In this document: positions 18,767-27,575 of the stretch, piece by piece
Position numbering within the stretch: position 1 is the stretch's first letter
Layout: the number at the start of each line of letters is the position of its first letter
Source of the DNA: Rhynchopus euleeides
Taxonomy: Eukaryota; Euglenozoa; Diplonemea; Diplonemida; Diplonemidae
DNA length: 64,000 nucleotides
NCBI GenBank assembly: GCA_963210315.1
Contig: OY723257.1
Location: 1,054,001-1,118,000 of the forward strand
Reading direction: 5' to 3'
Made by a program: the position numbers and the translations under genes
The notes under the pieces: generated by a model
What the model saw: the letters and a program-made list of their open reading frames with translations, nothing else
What the model was told of the DNA's origin: nothing
Databases searched by the model: none

Positions 18767-21700
18767 CTTTTCGTATCCGTCAGGTGGACCACCGGGTGGG
18801 GAGAGATCCGGTGTGAGGCACTTGGGTCCGTCCAGGTGGGCAGGGGGAACCTGGGGGCGGGGGGCCTCAAAACCCGTCTACCAGTGCCGCTTCTAATCTC
18901 GTCGGTCTTGTCCCAACCACCACCAGCCAGCCCAGAACGCCCTGACGCTGCGACCTCGTCGATTTTTCCGTTTCGCCCATCCGCCCAACTCCGCCAACCC
19001 AACCAGCCCTACCCTTTCTCCCAGTCAGGGCGGTACTCACACGAGCGGCAAAGCGCTGGGGGAGGGGGGGGGGGACATCAATAGGGGAGGGGAGGGGAGG
19101 GGGGAGGAAGGGAGGGGAGGAAGGGGGGGGGGGGTTATGTTGTTTCTAACCCAGACCTGCTGTGCAGAGCCCGGGGGAGGGGGTGGCCAGCCCCTGTCTA
19201 ACCATTCACAACGGCCACCTGCACACATCTATGAAAGGGGGGGGGGGGGGAAGGTCCCGGGGGGGGGGGGGGGGTGGTGGGGGTGGGGACGCTGCTCCGC
19301 CTACTCGCCCCGCTCCACCTCCGTCTGCAGCTTGCGCATGTAGACGCGCAGGCTGACCCCCGGCTCCCTCGTCTGGTTCCCGGGCTCGGCCTGCGCGCCC
19401 CCTTGCAGGATGCGCGCCTGCAGCCACTCCGCCGCTACGTCACCTGCCACCCTGGGCGAGAGGGGGCAAAGGCCATAGCTGGGGTGGAAGCAGTGCCTCC
19501 ACGCCTCGACGGTGCGGGGGATGGCTCCTCCCATCGAGACGCAGGGGGCCATGCCGCGGGCCCGCGCTACCACCCCCTCGGCCCAGACACGGGACGCCGC
19601 AAGCTCCTGCAGAGCGGGGATGTTCGCCGCGGGCGTCTCGTCGTCCCCGTAGGCGTCGATGGCCTGGAGGTCGTCCTCGGGCTCCCACACGTTCGCCGGG
19701 TCGTCGTCGAACTCCATGGGGCCCGCCGCGTCACCCTGACGCAGCTCCTCCAGGCGTCTCGAGGACGCGGCCGTCCGGCTGCGGCGCTGCCCGTCCCGGC
19801 GGGCCTGCGCGGCGTTGCGCATCATCGTCGCAGCAACCCCCTGGATCCCGCCAGCCCCACCGGGGGCTGTTCCGCCAGAGGTGCCAGAGGGGGCTGTGTT
19901 GAAGGTGTGGGAGCCTCCGCCCTGGCGGCGCCGCGCGGCCTGAGCGGGGCCAGACGGCTGGGCGCCTGCCGCCGTGACCGGAGCCGCAGAGGGCACACCA
20001 GAGGGGGCTGTGTTTGAGGTTTGGGAGCCTCCGCCCTGGTGGTTCTCTGTGGCCCCCGACCCCGACGGCGGGCACTCTGCATGTTGGGCCTGCCCCTGCA
20101 TGGGGGCTGGGGCAGCCCGGGAGGCACTCTCCGCCGGGGGCACGCTGTGGCCGTGGGTCGCGGAGGGCGCACCAGAGGGGGCTGTGTTTGAGGTTTGGGA
20201 GCCTCCGCCCTGGTGCATCTCCACGTCCTGGCCGGGAGCGACCGGCTCCTCCGCCACTTCCTCCTTCACCCGCGTTGGATGGTGCGCAGCCCCCGACGAG
20301 TCGTGCGGGGCACTCGGCTGCCTGGGCCCCATCGGCGTGTCGTGCATGCGGCTCGGGATGGGCTTCCGCCGGCGGGGGCGCGCCCGGGCGGACTCCAGGA
20401 CCTCCCGCAGATCCGGGGTGACCGCGGGTTGCTCCGCAGGGTCTGGAGCGTCGACATCCACCGCCACCCGGTCAATGTAGCCTGGGCACCGCTCACCCCG
20501 CACTGCGCATGACGCGCACACTTTGCGCCAGCATCTGCCACACGCGTGATGCCTCGCGGAGCGGTCGAACGGGCGGCGGCACTTCTCGCACTCCTCCACC
20601 TGGCCCGCCGAGCCCCCCTGACGCACCATCTGCATGGGACTATCACCATCGCACCCCGTGACATCCGCTGCCATCGGCTTCGGGGGAAGACCCGCCAGGT
20701 GCTGACGCATGGGCTCCGGCATAACTAGGGGCACGTAGTGCCCATGTTGCCCCCCCGTCCTCCGCAGACAGTGGGCGTCCACCACTGCACCCGCACCTAC
20801 TGGGGACAGAAGCATCGGCTGGTGGTTGTCGATGAGCACGAGGACGACGCATCTGGTCACGCGCGCAGCCGCCGCCAGGGCGATGAAGTCCGCCCAGGTG
20901 CGCACGTCGTCGCTCCCTGCGCGCATCATCTGCTCGGCCCACTGGTTCGGACCCTCCTCCACCCGCATCCGGAGGTCCGGGTCGCGCATCGCCCTGCGGA
21001 CTGCCTCTTGGCGCAGCCACCCGCTGGATTGCTTCACCGATCGGGCACCCAGCGTGGCCAACGCATCAAAAGCACAGTCCCCCACCCGGAACGACCACCC
21101 GTCCGGCTCGACCAGGCCCAGCCGCGCCTGCTGCTGCAGGGACGACAAGCTCAGCCTCCCGTCCGTCTGGCCGCGCCACTCCAGCAATTGGGCCAGGGGG
21201 TCAGCCGCCACCCCACCCGCCGGCTGCGGGAGGTCCCCCTCCGCGGGGGGAGGCGGCGGGCGTGGGCGGCGGGGAGGGGCAGGTTCGGGTTCAGGGGTCG
21301 GCTCCTCGGGGCCCGCCGCGTCATCCGGGTCACACATGAAATCCTCCGCGTCCATGTGCCCGTCGAAGTGTGGCGCGGGGGCCAGGTCCGTGTCAGGCGC
21401 GAAGAAGTAGTCCGGCTCCACGCCCACCAGCGGATCCGGCAAGACCCGCTCCCGAGTCTGACCAGAGCGCAGGTCCGTGCACAGCGCCCCCCTGCGGAGC
21501 GACGACCGCCCCACCGCCCGCATCAACGGCACCACTATCCGCGCCGCCCAGGAACGAGTGAGCTCGGCCCTGTCCCCCAGCTTGTGGTCCACCGCGAAGC
21601 TGACCAAGTGCCTGAAGAGCCGCACGGCCTCCGGACCCATCCCGCCCGACTGCTCCAGGGCGAACGCGGAGAAGGCGATCTCAACCTCCTGACACCGCGC

Positions 21701-24700
21701 CCCGTGCTTGCGATGCTTGGATGCTTCAGCCCGCGACGCGGTGTACCCCCGCGCTCTCGCCGCACCCTGCCTCGCAGACTCCGCGCACGTCGACCACACG
21801 GTCACGTCGATCGCCCGGCCCCGCGACTCACCTATGCCGCACGGGAGGAACACGTCAGCCGGCTTGCCCCCGCCCAAGAGGAGGTGGTTGGGCTCCAGCT
21901 GGGGGCCGAGTCCCGCGTCCCGCGCCAGCCCCAGCACCCCGAGCTTCACCGCGTCGTGGCGCTTGATGCGGTCCGCCGATGCCTGGCAGCTGAACACATG
22001 GGCGCCCAAGACGTCCATGGCGTCCCCGCACTCGTGGCACCGCGACCCAGGGGCGAAGACGACGAGGCCCAGGCGCAGGCGAGCCGCCACTTGGTACTCC
22101 TCCCTCCCCATCGCAAACTGTTGTTCTGGCGTCACCGTCACCCACGCCCCTGCGCCTGGGAGGGACGCGGACAACTGACGCCCTTTACTCAGCACGTCAG
22201 CCTCCGCCAGTAGGGTCTCGTGCTGCCGGCTGATGATCGCCAGGGATAGGTCGCGCTGGCGGAGGGGCTCGCCCGGGCGCTTGTGAGGGTCCACCCAGTC
22301 CGCCTCCGCCACCAGCTCGTTGTGGGCGGTCGCTGCCACGCGCCACGCATCCGCATCCCAACGATATCCGCTGTCCAGCTGCACACATAGGGGGAAGAAG
22401 GAGCTAGCCGCCGCCAAAGCCGCAGCGGTGATGTGGTCCTCCGACCTCCGAATGCCCATACCCCCTAGCCTGACGGGCAGGGCCGCCTGGTCTCGCGCAT
22501 CGTCAGGGAGGGTCCCGTCCCTGTCCCCGAGCACAGATGCCAGCACCATCCCGATTTCCTTGTCATACTGGCGAAGGTATTCTCTCCCGGCGTACCCAAT
22601 TGCGCGCATCTGGAAGACCAGCTTGCAGAAGCCTTCACAGTGTCGCAGGAGGGTCATGGCCACTTGCGCGTCTTGGAGGTGGTGAAGCTGGCGCAGGTTC
22701 GGGATGAACTTCTCTCTCAGTTTTGTATCCATCACCCGCTCGCAGAATTCCGCATCCCCCACCGGAGCCCCGAGGAACTCGAAGTTGTGGTGGAGGAGGT
22801 CCATGCGAGTCGCGCGCTCCTTTTCCGTCGCGGCTACATCAAGGCCCGCTCCCCGGAGGCCCTCCACCGAGTGCCCATTCAGCGAGATCACTTCGCATTT
22901 GCGGCGTGCCACCACCAGGCCCAGCTCCGCGCTCCGCCGCTCGAGGATCGCGAACGCGTGGCCGACCGCCCCGGGGGAGCCCATCAGCGTGCCATCGTCC
23001 AAGTACCACACGCTGCCCTCCACCCCCGGCAGCTTGCCTAGGTCCTCGGTCAGCTGGCGGATGGCCAGGGAGAACAGGAGCGGCCCGAGGGGGTCCCCCT
23101 GCTGTACCCCCCTCTGCGATTCGAGCACTTCGCCACGGTATATCAGGGCTGAGGGCGACGCGTAGCACCACTCGACCCACGCCGACAGCTCCGGGAGGTC
23201 CCGCCTGACAGCATCGATGAACGCCTGCCTGTTAACCATGTTAAAGGCGTTGGCATAGTCGATCTTCAGCAGGACCTTGTCCGCCCCCCTGTTGCGCGCC
23301 GCGAAGTCCTTCACGACCGCCGTGGCCGCCTCCAGTCCGCCGTCCACCGCCACTCCTACTTGCCTCCCCTTCAGGAGGAGCTTCCCAGCCTGTTCCCTGA
23401 CGTCTGCGGTGAGGGTTTTGGCCACCAGGCGGCGGAGGGTCTCCCCAACCGCGATCGGGCGGATCCCCGCGTCTGGCTTGGGGAGCGCGACCAGAGACGC
23501 GCCCGCGATGTGCCGGGCCAGCTGCGGGGGGGCCTCGCCTCTGCGCAGGACATTCACCACCGCCGTGAGGGCCGGAAGCACATCCACTCCCTCCACCTGG
23601 ACGAGCTCCCGGAGGTGGTCCGCCCTCAGGCCTGAGGGGCCGGCGCCCGTGCCCCTCGGTAACCCCTTCAGCGCTTTAAACACCTCGGCGGGGGTGGCAT
23701 CCGCGGGCACTACCCGCGTCGCCGCGGAGATGGCTGGGCTGTCCGCTTCCGGGTGCATTGCTAGGAGCTTCGCTTTCGTGGCAGGGGTGGCAGGCGCCAG
23801 GCCGGCGCTCCTGGTGCGCGCCATCGCCGCCGAATACCGCCCTTGTCTCGCCGCTTGCACCACCGCTTCCTCCGTCTCCTCCCATGTGGGGGCAGCCTCC
23901 ACCCGTCCCGGGCCCGGGGCTTCCGTCCGGGCCCGGCGCCAGAGCTCCGACGCGCGTCCTTCCCGCCAGAGGATGATCGCCTCCTCCCGGGCCCGCTTCG
24001 CCAGCAGCTGCTTCTTCTTCCCTCCACGGTAGGTGCGGAAGAGGGTTTTGGGCACCAAGAGGAGGCGGAGCCACGCCGTGGTGCTCGAACTATTCGCTGC
24101 GACATCCCACAGGGCCTGGCTATAGGCTACCGCCGCCGGGCGGAGGATCGCCCCGGGGACCGACAGCGACACCCCCACTCGCTCCGTGTGGATGCTCTCA
24201 AGGGGAGGGAGGCGACCCGCATCCGCTGCCTCCGCCGCAGAGGGTGCGCGCCTGTTCGGCACCACAGGGGTCGCGCCACGTGGGCGGCACTTCACGCAGG
24301 AGTCCAAGGAGGTGCTCATTACCTTCGAGCACCACATGCACTTCTTCATGCCCAGCAGACGAAGCGCGCTCGGCGGGAACTCCTCACCCTGGTCTGCGTG
24401 CGCCTGGGCGTGCTTGCGGAGCGTCTCCTTGGACGAATACGGCGTATGCCGGTGGAGAGCCGAGCCCGCGCAGGCCGTGAGGGGGCAGAACCAGCGGCGA
24501 CGCACATCCCCCAGGCCCGCCCCTTCTGCCTCCTGGGCACCCTCCCCTAGGGCCGCCGGGCAGGCGTCTCGACACGTGGCTGGGCTGAGGTGGGCCGGCG
24601 CCGCGCTCTCTCGAAGGGCCCTGCGTCGGGCAAGGGGCATGGCCACTCCCTCGTAGTGGTTGCCAGAGAGAGCCACCACCCTGACATCTGCGGGGGCTGG

Positions 24701-27207
24701 CCCCTGCTTCTTAGGGCGCCGCGGGTCCACACGGATTGCCTGACCCCTGCCCTCCTGCACCACCACCACTGACAAGTCCCACGCTCCCGCCGCCAGGTGC
24801 AGCGCGAGGTGGTCCCCATGCGCCGCACCAGCCAGGCCCGCCCGATACTCCTCGACCCGCCTGGCGTCCCCTAACAAGTGAAGCAGTTGAGGTTTCACCG
24901 AGGCGTCCCCTGCACGCCGGGACAGCTCGGAGCGCATGCCCACTATGTCGTCGTGGGAGGGGAGGGCGGCCGTGGGCGTGAGTGCCGCGAAGAGGCAGTC
25001 CCCTGTCGCCTGATTCGGCACCCTGGACCCCCCGAACTGCGACAGGACCTCGTCCACCCCAGTCCAGTCCTCCTCCATCTCCAGGTCCCCACCGCACAGG
25101 TCGCGCGGGCCGAGGAAGAGCGGGGGGCGCTCTGACGTTGCGCACAGGAGGCGGGTCCGTCTCATGGGCTGTACGGAGCGCCACAAGTCCAGGGTCACCG
25201 CGTCCCGCATCTCCGACTCCCGCAGCCGCGCTGCCGTCACGGCCACCTCCACCCCAGCCCAGACGAGACACGCGAGCGACAGGAACCCCAGCCCCCAGAC
25301 CCCGCCCGACAGGGCCCCCGCCGACGCCAGGACCGGCAACACCTCTGCCACTCGCTCCGCCCGACTCACCCGACGCAGCGCGTCCAGCCCGGCGCCGATC
25401 CGGTCCTCCGAGCGGCGGACGGAGGCAGGCAGGAGAACCTCCAGGCGCGGCCTGCGGGCCACCCATCGGGATCGCCTGCGGGCCCTCCACGACCAGCGAG
25501 GGAGCCAGCCGCGTCGGTTGGCCAGGCGGCGCTGCCGTACCATCGCCGAGCCCACCAGCACCCACCCGCCCGTCGCCAGCCCGTATGCGGACGCCGCCAC
25601 CACTCCTGCCCGTAGATCGCTCGCAGATAGGACCTCAACCCAGAGCGCGCCGGCGGCGATCACGGCCGCCCCGCCCAGGCCCGCCGCCAGCCCGCACGCC
25701 TCCGTGAACCCCGGGAGCACACCCGCCGCCCTGCCCGACACCCTCAGCCAGCGCACCACCCGGCTCACCCGCCCTAGGGCCCAGGAAATGCCCCGCGCCG
25801 CTCTTGATGGGGACAGCCCCGCAGCCAGCAGTACGGGCAGGACCCCCAACCCCCACCACCAGGCCCAGGCCGTCTCTCCCTGTAGTGCGACCCACCTAGG
25901 CTCCCAGACGAAGACGAACCCCCAGCACGCAGCAGCTGACGAGGCCCAGGCGCGTTCCACCCCGCCCGCCACCACCCAGCAGCACCCTCCCACCACCGCT
26001 GCTCTCCACGCTTTCGACTGCCCCCACACACTGTGCATCAGCCTCGTCGCCCGTCTCCGCCCGACTGCCCACCAGCCTCGCGCCCGGCACCGACTCAGGG
26101 CAAATACAGCCGGCCACCAGCTCCAGCCCAGCGTCCCCGCCACCACCACCGCCCACCCAAGAGTCGCCCTTACCCAGCCAACCCCCCAGTACCCGCCCAG
26201 GGGGGGGAGCTCGGGGGAGGGGGGTGGAAAGACATAAGCTGGGAGGGGGGAGCCCGGGACGGGGGGGGGACCACACGACACTCCCTCCCACCATCCCCCA
26301 CAACGCGGGCAGAGCCCATCTCGTCCCCCCCTGTCAGCTATCACGCCGGGGGCGCCGTACTTGGCCCCGCGGGGGCGGCTAAGCGGCTTCCGCCGCTCCA
26401 GAGGCCCTGCGGGCGTGGTCTCTGCAGCGGTGACCGCCGCTGCCTGCTCGGGGGGGGGCCGCGGCCCTTCCGCAGCCGTCGGGGAGTGCCGTTGGGGGGT
26501 GCATGAAGCCGGTGGGTCAGACCGGTGTGCTGTTGTTGGGGGGGGGCCCGTGTGGGCCCCGCCCTCCCCCGGCTCCGCCTGTCCCGGTGCTGCCGCCGCC
26601 GCCGCAGCCGTTGCTGCCGCTGCTCCCGCCGCTACCGGGGGCGACCCGGGCTGCCCACGTGCGGGGGGTTGCGACCCCCGCGCCGCTGCCGCTACCGGGG
26701 GCGGCCCGGGCTGCACTCGTGTGGGGGGCTGCGACCCCCCCGTCTCCCTCGCTACCGGGGGCGGCCCGGGCTGCTCTCCCGCTGGGGGCGTGAGCGCCGC
26801 CACCAGCAGCGCCATGAGGGCCCACTGCCCTCGCCTCCTCGCGTGCCCACGGCCGGGCGCATCTCGCGCCTCCATCACGACTCGCGCTCGCGTGCGTCGG
26901 GGGTGGGAAGGGGGGGACTGGGAAGGGAAGGGGAACAGAGCCCGAGGGACAAGTGGCCCCAGGGGGAGTGGTTTTTTGCTTGGGGATACGCTATTAGCCC
27001 AACCAGCCCTCCCGACTCTGCCCGCCCGCAAGTTCAAGAAGAAGTTTGGAAAGGGGAAAAGGGATGGGGGAGAGGAGGGAGAGGGAGGGGTTTTTGAAAG
27101 GGGAGGGGAGAACCCAACCGACCCAACCGACCAGGGGGGGGGGGGGGGGAGCGCGAGTGTGTATACCAATGAAGTACAGAAACTGTAGCTTAAGAAATCG
27201 TTGGTAA
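18767..27207 (-). mobile_element. Full-length R2-like non-LTR retroelement, 8.4 kb
   Basis: The limits come from the interrupted 184-bp repeat: the left array stops at 18766 and resumes at 27208, with 18 bp duplicated. On the minus strand the element has a 5' UTR of about 330 nt, one reading frame of 2524 codons and a 3' UTR of about 530 nt ending GGATACGAAAAG next to A-rich target DNA. An intact frame and perfect duplication suggest recent insertion. No LTRs. The single ORF with reverse transcriptase followed by a zinc knuckle and restriction-like endonuclease is the known plan of the R2/CRE/NeSL-type clades, which tend to be site-specific. Confidence 0.9.
19301..26875 (-). CDS. Non-LTR retroelement polyprotein: OTU, RT, endonuclease, OTU
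   Basis: 2524 residues from the first in-element Met at 26875; the frame runs on to 27241, but that part is target DNA. Order: signal-peptide-like start (two Arg, then WALMALLVAAL); Pro-rich region; several hydrophobic, Trp-rich segments about residue 235-580; OTU-type protease (GDCLF, Cys627; GNHYE, His740); zinc-finger-like CPLTAC...HRH and CMWC...CVKC (about 795-865); reverse transcriptase with DYANAFN, GVQQGDPLGPLLF and YLDD (Asp1293/1294); CCHC knuckle CHECGDAMDVLGAHVFSC (about 1612-1630); restriction-like endonuclease with Asp1674 and Asp1690; second OTU-type domain (GDCAF, Cys1934; GHYVPL, His2046); RING/FYVE-like cysteine cluster (about 2095-2145); disordered repeats NTAPSG. Catalytic residues look intact. 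Protease domains are known in some non-LTR elements; two OTUs plus membrane segments is unusual to my knowledge. Confidence 0.92.
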   Translation of the reverse strand: MEARDAPGRGHARRRGQWALMALLVAALTPPAGEQPGPPPVARETGGSQPPTRVQPGPPPVAAAARGSQPPARGQPGSPPVAAGAAAATAAAAAAAPGQAEPGEGGAHTGPPPTTAHRSDPPASCTPQRHSPTAAEGPRPPPEQAAAVTAAETTPAGPLERRKPLSRPRGAKYGAPGVIADRGGRDGLCPRCGGWWEGVSCGPPPVPGSPLPAYVFPPPSPELPPLGGYWGVGWVRATLGWAVVVAGTLGWSWWPAVFALSRCRARGWWAVGRRRATRLMHSVWGQSKAWRAAVVGGCCWVVAGGVERAWASSAAACWGFVFVWEPRWVALQGETAWAWWWGLGVLPVLLAAGLSPSRAARGISWALGRVSRVVRWLRVSGRAAGVLPGFTEACGLAAGLGGAAVIAAGALWVEVLSASDLRAGVVAASAYGLATGGWVLVGSAMVRQRRLANRRGWLPRWSWRARRRSRWVARRPRLEVLLPASVRRSEDRIGAGLDALRRVSRAERVAEVLPVLASAGALSGGVWGLGFLSLACLVWAGVEVAVTAARLRESEMRDAVTLDLWRSVQPMRRTRLLCATSERPPLFLGPRDLCGGDLEMEEDWTGVDEVLSQFGGSRVPNQATGDCLFAALTPTAALPSHDDIVGMRSELSRRAGDASVKPQLLHLLGDARRVEEYRAGLAGAAHGDHLALHLAAGAWDLSVVVVQEGRGQAIRVDPRRPKKQGPAPADVRVVALSGNHYEGVAMPLARRRALRESAAPAHLSPATCRDACPAALGEGAQEAEGAGLGDVRRRWFCPLTACAGSALHRHTPYSSKETLRKHAQAHADQGEEFPPSALRLLGMKKCMWCSKVMSTSLDSCVKCRPRGATPVVPNRRAPSAAEAADAGRLPPLESIHTERVGVSLSVPGAILRPAAVAYSQALWDVAANSSSTTAWLRLLLVPKTLFRTYRGGKKKQLLAKRAREEAIILWREGRASELWRRARTEAPGPGRVEAAPTWEETEEAVVQAARQGRYSAAMARTRSAGLAPATPATKAKLLAMHPEADSPAISAATRVVPADATPAEVFKALKGLPRGTGAGPSGLRADHLRELVQVEGVDVLPALTAVVNVLRRGEAPPQLARHIAGASLVALPKPDAGIRPIAVGETLRRLVAKTLTADVREQAGKLLLKGRQVGVAVDGGLEAATAVVKDFAARNRGADKVLLKIDYANAFNMVNRQAFIDAVRRDLPELSAWVEWCYASPSALIYRGEVLESQRGVQQGDPLGPLLFSLAIRQLTEDLGKLPGVEGSVWYLDDGTLMGSPGAVGHAFAILERRSAELGLVVARRKCEVISLNGHSVEGLRGAGLDVAATEKERATRMDLLHHNFEFLGAPVGDAEFCERVMDTKLREKFIPNLRQLHHLQDAQVAMTLLRHCEGFCKLVFQMRAIGYAGREYLRQYDKEIGMVLASVLGDRDGTLPDDARDQAALPVRLGGMGIRRSEDHITAAALAAASSFFPLCVQLDSGYRWDADAWRVAATAHNELVAEADWVDPHKRPGEPLRQRDLSLAIISRQHETLLAEADVLSKGRQLSASLPGAGAWVTVTPEQQFAMGREEYQVAARLRLGLVVFAPGSRCHECGDAMDVLGAHVFSCQASADRIKRHDAVKLGVLGLARDAGLGPQLEPNHLLLGGGKPADVFLPCGIGESRGRAIDVTVWSTCAESARQGAARARGYTASRAEASKHRKHGARCQEVEIAFSAFALEQSGGMGPEAVRLFRHLVSFAVDHKLGDRAELTRSWAARIVVPLMRAVGRSSLRRGALCTDLRSGQTRERVLPDPLVGVEPDYFFAPDTDLAPAPHFDGHMDAEDFMCDPDDAAGPEEPTPEPEPAPPRRPRPPPPPAEGDLPQPAGGVAADPLAQLLEWRGQTDGRLSLSSLQQQARLGLVEPDGWSFRVGDCAFDALATLGARSVKQSSGWLRQEAVRRAMRDPDLRMRVEEGPNQWAEQMMRAGSDDVRTWADFIALAAAARVTRCVVLVLIDNHQPMLLSPVGAGAVVDAHCLRRTGGQHGHYVPLVMPEPMRQHLAGLPPKPMAADVTGCDGDSPMQMVRQGGSAGQVEECEKCRRPFDRSARHHACGRCWRKVCASCAVRGERCPGYIDRVAVDVDAPDPAEQPAVTPDLREVLESARARPRRRKPIPSRMHDTPMGPRQPSAPHDSSGAAHHPTRVKEEVAEEPVAPGQDVEMHQGGGSQTSNTAPSGAPSATHGHSVPPAESASRAAPAPMQGQAQHAECPPSGSGATENHQGGGSQTSNTAPSGVPSAAPVTAAGAQPSGPAQAARRRQGGGSHTFNTAPSGTSGGTAPGGAGGIQGVAATMMRNAAQARRDGQRRSRTAASSRRLEELRQGDAAGPMEFDDDPANVWEPEDDLQAIDAYGDDETPAANIPALQELAASRVWAEGVVARARGMAPCVSMGGAIPRTVEAWRHCFHPSYGLCPLSPRVAGDVAAEWLQARILQGGAQAEPGNQTREPGVSLRVYMRKLQTEVERGE

Positions 27208-27505
27208 TTTTTTTTCGATTTTTTTTGGTTGGGGTGGCCACCAGTCCAGGCTGCTGCCCCAGGGTGGCCGGATTTTCGACATGTCGAAAAAAAAAATTTT
27301 GGCCGAAAAAAAAATTTTTTTTTTCGGCCGACTAAACCGAAAATCGGGCCCTCTGGGGTGCCACACCGATATTTTTCGGATTTTTTTCGGATTTTTTTTC
27401 GATTTTTTTTGGTTGGGGTGGCCACCAGTCCAGGCTGCTGCCCCAGGGTGGCCGGATTTTCGACATGTCAAAAAAAAATTTTTTTGGCCGAAAAAAAAAA
27501 TTAAT
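27208..27505. repeat. 184-bp tandem repeat, right part of interrupted array
   Basis: About 1.6 units, with GGTTGG at 27227 and 27411 (period 184). Begins with the 18-bp duplication at 27208-27225 and ends in A-rich sequence before TTAATGGGGG. Confidence 0.9.
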
Positions 27506-27575
27506 GGGGGGTCCGGGGGGCTTCGCCCCCCGGACCCCCCATGTGGGGGGCTCCGCCCCCCACGCCCCCCGCCCC
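27506..27575. repeat. Two adjacent GC hairpins
   Basis: GGGGGGTCCGGGGGG...CCCCCCGGACCCCCC is followed at once by GGGGGGCTCCGCCCCCC. They resemble the loop of the CTACCGTGG hairpin family but lack its flanks. Confidence 0.6.

Noticed and set aside
26876-27241. Extension of the retroelement frame to a Met at 27241
   Set aside because: That part crosses the target-site duplication into the host 184-bp repeat. The first Met inside the element is at 26875.
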